Assembly: GCA_964624465.1 (NCBI GenBank)
Contig: CAZUZD010000178.1
Location: 1 to 12,543 of the forward strand
From: CAZUZD01 sp964624465
Lineage (GTDB): Bacteria; Planctomycetota; Planctomycetia; Isosphaerales; Isosphaeraceae
DNA length: 12,543 nt
Direction of reading: 5' to 3'
Positions 6,949 to 12,543 of this stretch are shown here, in pieces. The position numbers and the translations under genes are program-made. How positions within the stretch are numbered: the stretch's first letter is position 1; every line of letters begins with the position of its first letter. The notes below the pieces were generated by a model that was given only the letters and a program-made list of their open reading frames with translations, was not told the DNA's origin and made no database searches.

Positions 6949-7743
6949 ATGTTCCTGCGAATGCTGCTGCTCGGGATGGTGGCGGGCCTGGGGATCGAGG
7001 GACCGGAGGGCACCGACTTCGACCGGCTCCTGGCCGACGGCCGGACCTGGTGGCAGGCGCAAACGGTGCTGGCCGCCGCCGATGCCGCGACGATCGACCG
7101 GCAGGGGATCACCGTGACCGAGCTGGTGGCGGGCCTGCCGGTCCGCGAGTCGCAGCAGATCGTGGTGGTCGAGATCGACGAGGTCGAGATCGACGAGGTC
7201 GCGGAGCTCCTGACCCCGACGGTGACGGACGATGCGGCATTCACCCGGGTGGTGGCTGCGCAGATTGACGGGTTTGTGACGGTCGAGACGCCGGAGCCGG
7301 TTGCCGTGGTGGCAACGACGGTGCCGGCTATTCCCGAGTTGCCCGAGCTGCCGGCCGCCCCGATTCTCGCGGTTGCCGAGGTGGAGCCGGCCGCCGCCCC
7401 GGTCGCCGAGGTCGAGCCCGCGACCGGGTTCGGCTCCACCGACCTGGACGTGACCGAGGTGCTGAACTTGGGGGCCGAGGGTCTCGGGGTCGCCCCGCCG
7501 ATGGTGGGCGAGGATCGGACCTGGGCGGACCTGGAGCCGGCCGCGATCGACGCGCCGCTGGCGATCGAGGCCGAGACGGCCCCGGAGCCGGACGATTCGA
7601 CCGGCCCGGCGAATCCCGACCGGCTGGGCGCGGCGGTCCGGCTCACGGGCGAGGCGCTGCACGCCTGGATCCACGTCTTCCAGCACTCGACCCCCGAGCC
7701 GGCGCCGCGGATCGCCTCGGGTGCGGCGGCCATCACCGAGTGA
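6949..7743 (+). CDS. Acidic, low-complexity hypothetical protein
   Basis: I do not recognise a named family. The 264-residue product starts with a short hydrophobic stretch (MFLRMLLLGMVAGLGI) that could be a weak signal peptide or anchor. A compact segment with RTWWQAQ (32-38) follows, then a long Val/Glu/Pro/Ala-rich acidic region containing the tandem VEIDEVEIDEV (74-84) and two copies of AEVEPA (143-158). The C-terminus contains AAVRLTGEALHAWIHVF (228-244), an amphipathic segment that stands out from the disordered middle and may be the conserved part. The ATG at 6949 has GGAG 8 nt upstream; a GTG at 6940 overlaps that site and is less likely. GC-rich third positions support coding. It converges on the small basic gene across a strong hairpin. 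Confidence 0.75.
   Translation: MFLRMLLLGMVAGLGIEGPEGTDFDRLLADGRTWWQAQTVLAAADAATIDRQGITVTELVAGLPVRESQQIVVVEIDEVEIDEVAELLTPTVTDDAAFTRVVAAQIDGFVTVETPEPVAVVATTVPAIPELPELPAAPILAVAEVEPAAAPVAEVEPATGFGSTDLDVTEVLNLGAEGLGVAPPMVGEDRTWADLEPAAIDAPLAIEAETAPEPDDSTGPANPDRLGAAVRLTGEALHAWIHVFQHSTPEPAPRIASGAAAITE
7168..7197 (+). repeat. Two tandem perfect 15-bp repeats inside the acidic gene
   Basis: gtcgagatcgacgag occurs at 7168-7182 and again at 7183-7197, encoding VEIDE twice in frame. Identical codons in both copies point to recent duplication. Confidence 0.85.
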
Positions 7744-7800
7744 GCCCGGCTCCTCCCCTGCCCGCCTCCGCCCGACAATTTCCTGGTCCACGAGTTCCCG

Positions 7801-7832
7801 ACGGCCGCCCCTCGACTTCGAGGGGCGGCCGT
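7801..7832. terminator. Bidirectional hairpin terminator between convergent genes
   Basis: acggccgcccctcg (7801-7814) pairs perfectly with cgaggggcggccgt (7819-7832) around the tetraloop actt, giving a 14-bp stem. It lies 58 nt after the plus-strand stop at 7743 and 10 nt before the minus-strand stop at 7842, so one structure probably serves both genes. Flanking T-runs are short on either strand. Confidence 0.7.
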
Positions 7833-7841
7833 TCGTGCATT

Positions 7842-8282
7842 TCAGGGGCGAGCCGGATCGCCGCCAGGCTCGTCGGTCGGAGCGGCCCCGACATCGGTCC
7901 CGGTGGCGGCCGAGCCGTCAGCGGGGACGTCGAGCGGGTCCCGCCGGTAGCCGAGTTCGAGGGCGATCTGGAGCACCTCGCGATAGGACGGGAACGCCCG
8001 GCCGGTCCGCACCTTGTAGCGCTGGACGGCGTTCATGAACTCGACCTCGGCGGGCGAGTACTGCTTCTCGAAGGTGGTCGGGTCGACCCGGCGACGGCGG
8101 TCGGGACGCCGTGCCGGGCGCGGGGTCCGGGAGGCACCGGTCGGCGCGTCGGTCGGCGTCCCATCGGGAGCCGGAGTGCGGCGGTCGGTGCCGCTGCGGC
8201 GGTCGTGGAAGCAGGTGTCTTCCGGGTAGGAAGCGAAGTCGAATACGGGATCGGGCTCGGGCGTCCAAGGGGCGTCGGCCAT
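7842..8282 (-). CDS. Small basic conserved hypothetical protein (planctomycete type)
   Basis: The 146-residue product has no named function that I can assign. It has an acidic, Pro-rich N-terminus, then FHDRRSGTDRR (25-35), a very basic Arg/Pro linker (about 50-66), and a compact C-terminal unit of about 45 residues from TTFEKQYSPAEVEFM to ALELGYRR (69-114). The pattern of FM, then YK, a basic and Gly residue, FP, EVL and LGYR is one I associate with short proteins found repeatedly in planctomycete genomes; that is recollection, not a search. It may bind DNA or a basal factor, which is speculation from charge alone. The ATG at 8282 has GGAG 10 nt upstream; an earlier ATG at 8318 lacks a ribosome binding site. 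Its 5' end faces the divergent region before the large plus-strand gene. Confidence 0.75.
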   Translation of the reverse strand: MADAPWTPEPDPVFDFASYPEDTCFHDRRSGTDRRTPAPDGTPTDAPTGASRTPRPARRPDRRRRVDPTTFEKQYSPAEVEFMNAVQRYKVRTGRAFPSYREVLQIALELGYRRDPLDVPADGSAATGTDVGAAPTDEPGGDPARP

Positions 8283-8666
8283 CCGCAGGGCACTCCAGCA
8301 CGAGCCAGCCCGCCGCATCCGCGGGGCGAACCGTCGCCCGACGGGGCGGGCCCCCGGAGGGCGGACCAGGCTCCTTGTGCAGGCACCTAGGACACCGCCA
8401 TCACGCCGTCAAATCCGCGCACCGGTCCGACCCGCGCCCGTCCCGGCCAGCCCGCTTGAGGGTTTTGGTCGGGATTGGCTTCCGTGTGGCATAATGCACT
8501 GCGACGAGACGCTGCGCCCGGGGTCGGTCATCGGTCCGCTACGATTTGCCAGGCTTGCCTCGGCGGCTTGCTCCGGGTCGTCCCCCTCCCTTAGATTGAA
8601 TCCGTGGAAGTCTCGCGCCCGGGCCGGTTTCCAGGCCGGTCTCCCCTCTTGCCGGAGATTCTTCCC
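8283..8666. other. 384-nt divergent intergenic region
   Basis: It lies between the small basic gene (minus) and the secreted STN-like gene (plus). It holds a promoter-like extended -10 at 8487-8495 and a 6-bp hairpin with a 2-nt loop at 8331-8344 (ccgtcg with cgacgg). A second weak plus-strand candidate, TTGCTC (8568-8573) 17 nt before TTAGAT (8591-8596), matches consensus poorly. No gene was recognised. Confidence 0.5.
8487..8495 (+). promoter_or_regulatory. Candidate extended -10 promoter for the STN-like gene
   Basis: TGgCATAAT at 8487-8495 combines an extended -10 TG with a hexamer matching five of six sigma-70 bases, conspicuous in this GC-rich background. TTGGTC at 8465-8470 could act as a -35 but with a long 19-nt spacer. 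It would give a leader of about 165 nt before the ATG at 8667. Confidence 0.35.
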
Positions 8667-10418
8667 ATGCCCCGAACCGCGCGACCGTGGACGGGCGCCA
8701 GGCCTCTGGCTCTGGCCGGCCTGCTCCTCTACGGCGCAACGGCCCCGGCCGACGAGGCGGCGCCGTTGTCTGACCAACTCCTCGGTCTGGGCCGTCAGGC
8801 TCTGGCCCAGGGCCAGCGGACCGAAGCGGCGAACTTCCTCGCGAAGGCGCTCGAGCTCGATCCGAACCACGCCGGGGCCCGCCAGCTCCTGGCCGATAGC
8901 GGCCTGATCCGGGTCGCCCGGCAGGACCCCAACGACGCCGGTCAGCCCGCCCAGGACCCCGGCGCCCCGCCGGCCCCCGGCATCCCGGCGGACGGCTCGG
9001 TTCCCCCCGCGATTCCCCCGGCGCCCGCCCCGGCGGCCGCTCCGATCGATACCCAGGTCGTCCCGCCGGCCCCCGGCGCGACCCTCGAGAAGGCCTCCGA
9101 GCTGGACCGCGTCCTCTCGCAGCAGCTCACCACCGACATCCGTGAGCGGCAGCAGCGGGCCCGCAACCTGCTGAACAACCGCCAGCCGGACGCCGCCCTG
9201 ACCCAGCTCCGGCTGGCCCAGAACGCGATCCAGGCCGCCCAGGACGTGCCCGAGGCCGTCCGCAACCAGCTCACCCGCGAGGTCCAGGCCCAGACCCAGG
9301 CCACGGTCCGCCGCGAGGAGCTCATCGAGATGGAGCGCACCGAGGCCCTGCGGGTGCAGGCCACGGCCGCCCAGCGGGCCCGGGTCATCGCCGACGAGGA
9401 GCGGGACCAGGAGGTCGTCAACGCGCTGATGACCCAGTTCGACATGCTCATGGCCAAGGGCCAGTACAACGTCTGGTACAACGGCGGCCTCGGGGACATC
9501 GCCGCCGCCACCGCCCCGTTCTACGACGCCCGCATCGTCGCCCAGCAGGCCCGGGCCCTGAACCCGCTCGAGACGGCCCCGCGTGCCGGCATCCTCGTCG
9601 CTCAGTACGAGGGCTTCCTGGCGCAGGAGCTGATGTTCGAGGAGATCAAGGAATACCGGGCGATGCTGACGTGGCAGGACGTGGATCGCACCTCGATCCC
9701 GTTCCCCGACACGATCACCATCGAGTACCCGCCCGCCGAGCACTGGCGCGAGATCAGCGAGAAGCGGATCCGCCGCTACGAGTCGGTCTCGCTGAACCAG
9801 CGCGACGAGAAGACCCAGGCGATCTACAACAAGCTGGATCAGCCGATCACGATGCCGTTCGGCCAGGACACCCCCCTGATCGACGTCATCAAGTACATCA
9901 AGAGTGCCACCGAGAGCCCCGAGCTGCCCGAGGGCATCCCGGTGTACCTCGACCGCATCGGCCTCCAGGAGGCCGAGAAGACCGAGCAGGACCCCGTCCA
10001 GCTCGACCTCGCCGGCGTGCCCCTGAAGCAGGCCCTGCGGCTGATCCTCAAGCAGCTCGACCTGACCTACACGGTCAAGGACGGCCTGCTGACGATCACC
10101 TACGTCGGTGCCAAGGACCAGCCGACCGAGATCCGCGTCTACCCCGTCGCTGACCTGGCCATGATCCCCATCTCGCTGATGACCGGCGGCGGTGGCGGTG
10201 GCGGCATGGGCGGTGGCATGGGTGGCGGTATGGGCGGCGGCGGCATGGGCGGCGGCGGCATGGGTGGCATGGGTGGCGGCATGGGCGGCGGCGGCATGGG
10301 CGGCGGCATGGGTGGCATGGGCGGCGGCATGGGCGGCTTCCGCTCGATGCCGATCCCCACGACCCAGGACCCCGCGGCCGACGCCGCGGCCAGCTTCCTG
10401 CAAAAAAAAAGGAACTGA
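8667..10418 (+). CDS. Secreted TPR/coiled-coil protein with STN-like domain and Gly-Met tail; upstream part of a frameshifted gene
   Basis: In the zero frame this gives 583 residues. A signal peptide (about 1-27, ending ATAPA before DEAAP) indicates export. A TPR-like helix pair follows (36-77, with ALELDPNHAGARQLL), then a Pro/Ala linker (90-137) and a long helical, probably coiled-coil region (140-265). Residues about 400-480 resemble the secretin/TonB short N-terminal (STN) fold, notably VQLDLAGVPLKQALRLIL (444-461), followed by EIRVYPVADL (488-497). The Gly-Met tract is at 507-557. I infer an envelope scaffold or secretin-related role; no channel-forming secretin domain is present. The ATG at 8667 has GGAG 9 nt upstream. 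The frame ends LQKKRN directly after an A9 run at 10402-10410, and the -1 frame continues open into the next coding region, so this is probably the short form of a longer product. Confidence 0.88.
   Translation: MPRTARPWTGARPLALAGLLLYGATAPADEAAPLSDQLLGLGRQALAQGQRTEAANFLAKALELDPNHAGARQLLADSGLIRVARQDPNDAGQPAQDPGAPPAPGIPADGSVPPAIPPAPAPAAAPIDTQVVPPAPGATLEKASELDRVLSQQLTTDIRERQQRARNLLNNRQPDAALTQLRLAQNAIQAAQDVPEAVRNQLTREVQAQTQATVRREELIEMERTEALRVQATAAQRARVIADEERDQEVVNALMTQFDMLMAKGQYNVWYNGGLGDIAAATAPFYDARIVAQQARALNPLETAPRAGILVAQYEGFLAQELMFEEIKEYRAMLTWQDVDRTSIPFPDTITIEYPPAEHWREISEKRIRRYESVSLNQRDEKTQAIYNKLDQPITMPFGQDTPLIDVIKYIKSATESPELPEGIPVYLDRIGLQEAEKTEQDPVQLDLAGVPLKQALRLILKQLDLTYTVKDGLLTITYVGAKDQPTEIRVYPVADLAMIPISLMTGGGGGGGMGGGMGGGMGGGGMGGGGMGGMGGGMGGGGMGGGMGGMGGGMGGFRSMPIPTTQDPAADAAASFLQKKRN
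10185..10337 (+). repeat. Gly-Met-rich coding repeat (GGGM type)
   Basis: About 153 nt of irregular ggcggcatg-type units encode 51 residues, 40 Gly and 11 Met, with Met spaced every 3-5 residues. There are no spacers and the reading frame is continuous. Such tracts expand and contract easily by replication slippage and probably form a flexible linker. It lies between the STN-like domain and the A9 frameshift site. Confidence 0.9.
10401..10411 (+). other. A9 slippery run: probable -1 frameshift or transcriptional slippage site
   Basis: The sequence is C followed by nine A (10402-10410) and GG. In the zero frame it reads CAA AAA AAA AGG AAC TGA. A -1 shift, or one extra A in the mRNA, gives AAA AAG GAA CTG and stays open to 11791, a 1041-residue product in total. 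It contains the efficient heptamer A-AAA-AAA and resembles the Thermus dnaX A9 run, where RNA polymerase slippage makes two products. A4 or longer runs are rare in this GC-rich window. A homopolymer assembly error would look the same. Confidence 0.7.
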
Positions 10419-11791
10419 GCGGCTTCACCGCCCCTAAGTCCCAGACCCCGAAGGCTCCCGCGCAGGGGGGCGGCCGCACCACAACGGGTGCGGTTCGCCC
10501 CCCTGCTCTTGCGCCCGGGGCCCCGGCGCCGGCCGCACCGATCCTCCCGATCCTGAACTACGACGAGCACTACCGCACCCACGACGCCACGCCCGCGCAG
10601 CTCATGCTCGACCTGACCTGGCTCCGCCAGCAGAAGCGGTTCCCCGAGGTTGAGCAGGCGATCCAGGCCTACCTGAAGTACCACTCCAAGAAGGCCGAGC
10701 CCTGGATGTACCTGCTGCTGGCCGTGGCCTTCGAGGTCAACGGCAAGGCCGAGCCGAGCATCAAGCAGGCCCTCGGCTGGGCGGGGTTCCTGGCCCGCAA
10801 GAACCCCGACCCGTTCACGCTGGTCGAGGTCGCCGACGTCCTGCTGCTCCGCGGCTACGAAGAGATCGCCCTGCCCAGCGGTCGCCCCCCCGTGCGCTGC
10901 GGCGAGCTGCTGGACCAGGCCGCCGACCTGGCGCCGCAGCGGGCCGAGCCGATCCTGCTTTCGCTGCTGCTGGCCGAGCGCACCAAGGACGGCAAGCGGA
11001 TGGCCGACGCCGCCCGCCGCATCCTGGTCCTCGGCTGGCCCGGGGTCGATGACACCTGGCGGGTCGAGGTGCGGCGCCGCGCCGAGGCCCTGGCCAAGAT
11101 CCTTCGCCAGGAGGGCCAGGCCGAGGCGGCCAGCAGCCTGCTCGAGACCGTCACGCAGTCCGAGCCCCGCGACCTGCTCGTCCGGCTGACCTGGGCCGGC
11201 GACGCCGGCCTCGACCTCGCCGTCAAGGAGCCGCTGGGGGCGACGGCCACCGTGCTCAACCCCCGCACCGTCTTCGGAGGCGCGGTGGTCCAGAGCGGCC
11301 GCGGCAAGCACCCCGAGAGCGTGTACTCCTGCCCGCTCGGGTTCGACGGCACCTACCAGATCCGGGTCGAGACCCTGTATAGCGACGCCAAGGACCCGGC
11401 GCGGGACGTGACACTGGAGGTGATCCTGCACGAGGGCACCCCCGACGAGCAGACGCAGACGCACACGATCACGCTGCCCCAGAAGGACCCGGTGCTCGTG
11501 ACCCTGGCTGGCGGCCGTCGCAAGCAGGTCCTGCCGTTCCAGGGGCCGGCCAGGAGCGCGCTCGTGCCCGAGGGCCAGGACACCCCCGCCGGCGGCCAGC
11601 CGCGCAACGGCTCCCCGGGCCAGGCCCCCGCCGTACAGCCGCCCGCCGCCGCCGAGGCCGCCGACCTGCTGCGCGCCCCCGGCGAGACCGGCAAGCCGAA
11701 GCGTCCGGCCGCCACCTCCGTCCCCCTGGAGACGCCCCGCTCGAAGCCCGCGCAGCCCAAGGCCGGCAGCGTTCCGGGCGGCAAGCCCTGA
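10409..11791 (+). CDS. Downstream part of the frameshifted gene: TPR-like plus DUF2135-like protein
   Basis: This frame is open from the A9 run to the TGA at 11789-11791. The first ATG is at 10604; before it lie 65 codons with no ATG, GTG or TTG. Those codons give a Pro/Ala/Gly linker and then ILNYDEHYRTHDATPAQL, which looks like the start of the following helical domain. Counting from the ATG (395 residues), residues 1-185 are TPR-like, with KAEPWMYLLLAVAFEVNG at 30-47. Residues about 190-305 match the DUF2135/YfaP-type beta-sandwich: LTWAGDAGLDLAVKEP, NPRTVFGG, then YSCPLGFDGTYQIRVE. A disordered Pro/Ala/Lys tail ends the protein. The ATG lacks a ribosome binding site, so a separate start there is unlikely. 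High GC at third codon positions in the linker supports translation of this frame. I infer it is made mainly as a fusion with the upstream part. Function is unknown, probably envelope or periplasmic. Confidence 0.8.
   Translation, partial: KELSGFTAPKSQTPKAPAQGGGRTTTGAVRPPALAPGAPAPAAPILPILNYDEHYRTHDATPAQLMLDLTWLRQQKRFPEVEQAIQAYLKYHSKKAEPWMYLLLAVAFEVNGKAEPSIKQALGWAGFLARKNPDPFTLVEVADVLLLRGYEEIALPSGRPPVRCGELLDQAADLAPQRAEPILLSLLLAERTKDGKRMADAARRILVLGWPGVDDTWRVEVRRRAEALAKILRQEGQAEAASSLLETVTQSEPRDLLVRLTWAGDAGLDLAVKEPLGATATVLNPRTVFGGAVVQSGRGKHPESVYSCPLGFDGTYQIRVETLYSDAKDPARDVTLEVILHEGTPDEQTQTHTITLPQKDPVLVTLAGGRRKQVLPFQGPARSALVPEGQDTPAGGQPRNGSPGQAPAVQPPAAAEAADLLRAPGETGKPKRPAATSVPLETPRSKPAQPKAGSVPGGKP
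10465..10503 (+). other. Strong RNA hairpin in the linker after the A9 site
   Basis: ggggggcg (10465-10472) pairs with cgcccccc (10496-10503); after a G-U pair and one bulged T, ccgcacc (10474-10480) pairs with ggtgcgg (10487-10493), leaving a 6-nt loop. This makes about 16 pairs. It starts 54 nt after the A run and 46 nt after the zero-frame TGA. That is too far to stimulate ribosomal frameshifting in the usual way (5-9 nt), but a terminator acting on untranslated mRNA, or a pause, is possible. Confidence 0.6.
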
Positions 11792-12062
11792 GCGAAGCCG
11801 GTCGCGGGCGGGTCCGGCCCTTGGAGCCGCGAGCCCGGCCCGGTATAGTCAAACTCGATCGGCCCCAGGGAGGGCGCCCCGGACGACCGCCGTCGGTCGC
11901 CCTCCCCTCGGGCACGGATCCTGCCCCGGTCGCCTCCGGGGTGCCCACGACGCTCGCCTCGCCCCGGCCGACTCCTCGCGCCGGCCTCGCATCAGGGATG
12001 ATTGACCACCTGCCCCGGAGGGGCGGGTCCGGTGTTGGCCGGACGAGAGAGGACGCTCACCC
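11792..12062 (+). other. Leader region of the response regulator gene
   Basis: This 271-nt gap contains the promoter candidate at 11821-11849 and a structured leader. gggagggcg (11868-11876) pairs with cgccctccc (11898-11906) and encloses a small accg/cggt stem, and gcccc/ggggc (12012-12024) forms a short second hairpin. No terminator for the upstream gene is clear, so some read-through from it is possible. Confidence 0.45.
11821..11849 (+). promoter_or_regulatory. Candidate sigma-70-type promoter of the response regulator
   Basis: TTGGAG (11821-11826) and TATAGT (11844-11849) are separated by exactly 17 nt. The -10 hexamer matches five of six consensus bases; the -35 matches only TTG. The motif begins 29 nt after the preceding stop and would give a leader of roughly 205 nt. 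Confidence 0.45.
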
Positions 12063-12543
12063 ATGACTCCCCGCATCCTGGTCGTCGACGACGAGCCGCT
12101 GATCCGCGAGCACCTCAAGGTGCTCCTGACCCGCGATGGATTCGAGGTCGAGACCGTCGGCGAGGGCCAGGCCGCCCTGACCGCGCTGCGAACCCAGCCG
12201 TTCCAGCTGGTCATCACCGACTGGCGGATGCCCGACATGAACGGGCTGACCCTGCTGGAGCGGATCCGCGCCGAGGGCCTGCCCGTCGGCGTCATGATGC
12301 TCACCGCCTTCGGCGACACCGCGGTGGCCGTCGAGGCGATGAAGGCGGGCGCCGACGACTTCCTGACCAAGCCATACGAGCCCGACCACGTCCGCCTGCT
12401 GGTGCGTCGGATCGTCGAGCGCCGCCGGCTCCAGGACGAGCTGGTGCAGCTCCGCCGCCGGCTCCGCGAGGACTACAGCTTCCAGAACCTGGTCTCGAAG
12501 AGCCCGCGAATGCGGAAGGTCTTCGACCTGATCGAGCAGGTCG
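12063..12543 (+). CDS. NtrC-family response regulator, sigma-54 activator (partial, 3' end outside window)
   Basis: The 160 visible codons contain a complete receiver domain. The acidic pocket is D9-D10 in LVVDDEP, the phosphoacceptor is Asp53 in ITDWRMPDMNG, and the conserved Thr81 (MLTAFG) and Lys103 (LTKPYEP) are in place. A charged helical linker (115-138) follows, then FQNLVSKSPRMRKVFDLIEQV-type residues (140-160), which mark the beginning of an AAA+ sigma-54 interaction domain. Phosphorylation by a sensor kinase, not in this window, would control activation of sigma-54-dependent promoters; a Fis-type DNA-binding domain is expected beyond the edge. The ATG at 12063 has GAGAGGA about 10 nt upstream. 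The Walker A motif is not yet reached, so the AAA+ assignment rests on the SKSPRMRKVF entry motif alone. Confidence 0.93.
   Translation, partial: MTPRILVVDDEPLIREHLKVLLTRDGFEVETVGEGQAALTALRTQPFQLVITDWRMPDMNGLTLLERIRAEGLPVGVMMLTAFGDTAVAVEAMKAGADDFLTKPYEPDHVRLLVRRIVERRRLQDELVQLRRRLREDYSFQNLVSKSPRMRKVFDLIEQV

Noticed and set aside
10185..10337. CRISPR-like or minisatellite array
   Set aside because: There are no unique spacers; the repeats are in-frame Gly-Met codons of one protein.
8409..10403. A 664-codon minus-strand open frame opposite the STN-like gene
   Set aside because: It is the antisense of a GC-rich gene; its His/Ala repeats are the reverse of the Gly-Met codons, and it matches no domain, whereas the plus strand has signal peptide, domains and ribosome binding site.
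10604..10606. ATG as the true start of the TPR/DUF2135-like protein
   Set aside because: No Shine-Dalgarno sequence precedes it, and the open frame with domain-like residues extends well upstream to the A9 run.
10139..11464. A 441-codon minus-strand open frame with Pro/Met repeats
   Set aside because: It is the antisense of the Gly-Met tract and of the TPR/DUF2135-like region, with no recognisable domain and no ribosome binding site.

Overview
This is a GC-rich window (roughly 70% G+C by eye) from what looks like a planctomycete, most likely of the Isosphaeraceae type. That placement is inference. It rests on the GC level, a cytochrome b / diheme cytochrome c fusion paired with a Tat-type Rieske protein, a secreted protein with an STN-like domain and a long Gly-Met tract, a DUF2135-like domain, and a small basic protein ending in a planctomycete-type C-terminal motif. 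No RNA genes, IS elements, CRISPR arrays or integrase genes were seen.

Layout. Positions 1-78 hold the 3' end of an unidentified plus-strand gene, followed by a strong hairpin. Positions 377-6640 are a run of minus-strand genes: a class I glutamine amidotransferase-like protein whose nucleophile position is Gly (377-1150); a two-gene quinol:cytochrome c oxidoreductase operon, Rieske (3679-4314) then cytochrome b-c fusion (1608-3686), overlapping by 8 nt; a DHH/DHHA1 phosphoesterase of the NrnA type (4536-5531); and a LegB-like NAD-dependent sugar-nucleotide 4,6-dehydratase (5654-6640). A 308-nt divergent region with a 27-bp dyad leads to an acidic hypothetical protein (6949-7743). That gene converges on a small basic protein (7842-8282, minus) across a 14-bp terminator hairpin.

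The most interesting region is 8667-11791. A secreted TPR/coiled-coil/STN-like protein with a Gly-Met tail ends at a TGA six bases after a run of nine A residues (10402-10410). The -1 frame stays open across that run and continues without a stop into a TPR-like plus DUF2135-like coding region ending at 11791. The continuation has no in-frame ATG, GTG or TTG for 65 codons, and its first ATG (10604) lacks a Shine-Dalgarno sequence and sits inside the apparent domain. One added A, or a -1 ribosomal slip, would give a single protein of about 1041 residues. This resembles the arrangement of Thermus dnaX, where transcription slips on an A9 run, but an assembly homopolymer error must be excluded.

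The window closes with the first 160 codons of an NtrC-type response regulator (12063 to the end), preceded by a plausible sigma-70-type promoter and a structured leader.

How the genes work together. The Rieske and cytochrome b-c proteins form one respiratory complex, moving electrons from quinol through the 2Fe-2S cluster and hemes b to two C-terminal hemes c. The DHH and dehydratase genes may be cotranscribed (122-nt gap), but no functional link is visible. The two frames at 8667-11791 probably make one envelope protein in short and long forms.
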